Below the pieces are notes generated by a model, which saw only the letters and a list, made by a program, of their open reading frames with translations, ran no database searches and was not told where the DNA came from. Shown here in pieces: positions 63,629 to 64,000 of a stretch of 64,000 nt of DNA (the stretch's first letter is position 1; every line of letters starts with the position of its first letter). Source of the DNA: Rhizobium tibeticum (GTDB taxonomy: Bacteria; Pseudomonadota; Alphaproteobacteria; Rhizobiales; Rhizobiaceae); NCBI RefSeq assembly GCF_900110205.1, contig NZ_FOCV01000005.1:124001-188000 (forward strand). The letters are read 5' to 3'. Made by a program: the position numbers and the translations under genes.

Positions 63629-64000
63629 TCAAGCCTCCTTGATGACTTTGACGCGGATGCCATGGGCTTTTTCGCCCTCAGGCTCAACGTGAATGGCGAT
63701 GCTGGAGCCCGGATGCGCTGCGCGGATGGCATCTTCAAGGCGGTCGCAGATATCGTGCGCCTGCCTTACAGACAGGGCGGCCGGCACGACAAGGTGAAAA
63801 TCGACGAAGGTGACAGTGCCGGCGCGGCGCGTCTTCAGGTCGTGCACGCCGATGGAGCCCGTGGCGTGCGTGGCGATCGCCTGCATGATCGCCTCTTCCT
63901 CATCGGGTGTGACCGCCTGATCCATCAGGCCCCCGATCGAATGCCAGATCACCTTCCAGCCCTGGTAGAGAATGTTGATGGCGACCAGAATGGCGAGTAC
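63629..64000 (-). CDS. Cation diffusion facilitator (CDF) transporter, C-terminal part
   Basis: Only the last 123 codons are in the window; the gene continues past the right edge. A membrane span (VLAILVAINILYQGWKVIW) is followed by GGLMDQAVTPDEEEAI and the cytoplasmic dimerisation domain with HDLKTRRAGTVTFVDFHLVV and HDICDRLEDAIR, typical of CDF exporters for Zn, Co or Fe. The stop directly abuts the queF start. Confidence 0.85.
   Translation of the reverse strand, partial: VLAILVAINILYQGWKVIWHSIGGLMDQAVTPDEEEAIMQAIATHATGSIGVHDLKTRRAGTVTFVDFHLVVPAALSVRQAHDICDRLEDAIRAAHPGSSIAIHVEPEGEKAHGIRVKVIKEA

Overview
The window looks like chromosomal DNA from an alphaproteobacterium of the Rhizobiaceae (Rhizobium, Sinorhizobium/Ensifer or Agrobacterium type). 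The evidence is high GC with strong third-position bias, a fbcF-fbcB-fbcC cytochrome bc1 operon, a second-type ClpS adaptor, a long-tailed Pth, the midA-pgeF pair, a MoxR/DUF58/DUF4159 cluster, and promoters close to the rhizobial CTTGAC-N17-CTATAT pattern. Coding density is high. I see no rRNA, tRNA, IS element, prophage or CRISPR array. The annotation rests on reading the sequence and on family knowledge; no database search was run.

Layout. 0-5 kb: end of midA, pgeF, an M24-fold hydrolase without the usual metal ligands, a lipoprotein, prs, and a lipoprotein with three Kazal-like repeats. 5-13 kb (mostly minus strand): a peroxiredoxin-like protein, a very large zinc-ribbon/adenylate cyclase/ATPase/TPR protein, a secreted protein of unknown role, and an MHYT-GGDEF-EAL enzyme. 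13-23 kb: rplY, a membrane GGDEF-EAL enzyme paired with a solute-binding protein, pth, an acetyltransferase, clpS2, ychF, a membrane protein, two MaoC proteins and apt. 23-26 kb: the bc1 operon. 26-32 kb: an EEP-family phosphatase, two paralogous ABC exporters around a small ribbon-helix-helix-like gene, and trmL. 32-38.6 kb: a frameshifted Na/Pi cotransporter, hemF, small proteins, and a cca/NUDIX/DUF1285 operon. 38.7-46 kb: the MoxR-DUF58-DUF4159-membrane protein-GNAT operon. 46-55 kb: a Tat-exported PhoX phosphatase, an MFS transporter, acetyltransferase, glutathionyl-hydroquinone reductase, NUDIX, phosphoesterase, a TPR protein and an ECF sigma/anti-sigma pair. 55-64 kb: leuA with a leucine-rich leader peptide, benE, a MerR-ATPase gene with an in-frame stop, a methyltransferase broken by a 5-bp duplication, a clpP paralog, a DUF2076 protein, a GT25 glycosyltransferase, queF and the end of a cation efflux gene.

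Most of the window is housekeeping. The least expected signals are: (1) a leader peptide upstream of leuA with four consecutive Leu codons, and mutually exclusive pairings that reach the leuA Shine-Dalgarno sequence; (2) a solute-binding protein directly behind a periplasmic-sensor GGDEF-EAL enzyme, an arrangement like NspS/MbaA; (3) a MerR regulator fused to a P-loop domain, behind a MerR-type 19-bp-spacer promoter, and interrupted by a TAG; (4) two more broken genes, each with a readable single lesion; (5) a three-repeat Kazal-like lipoprotein.
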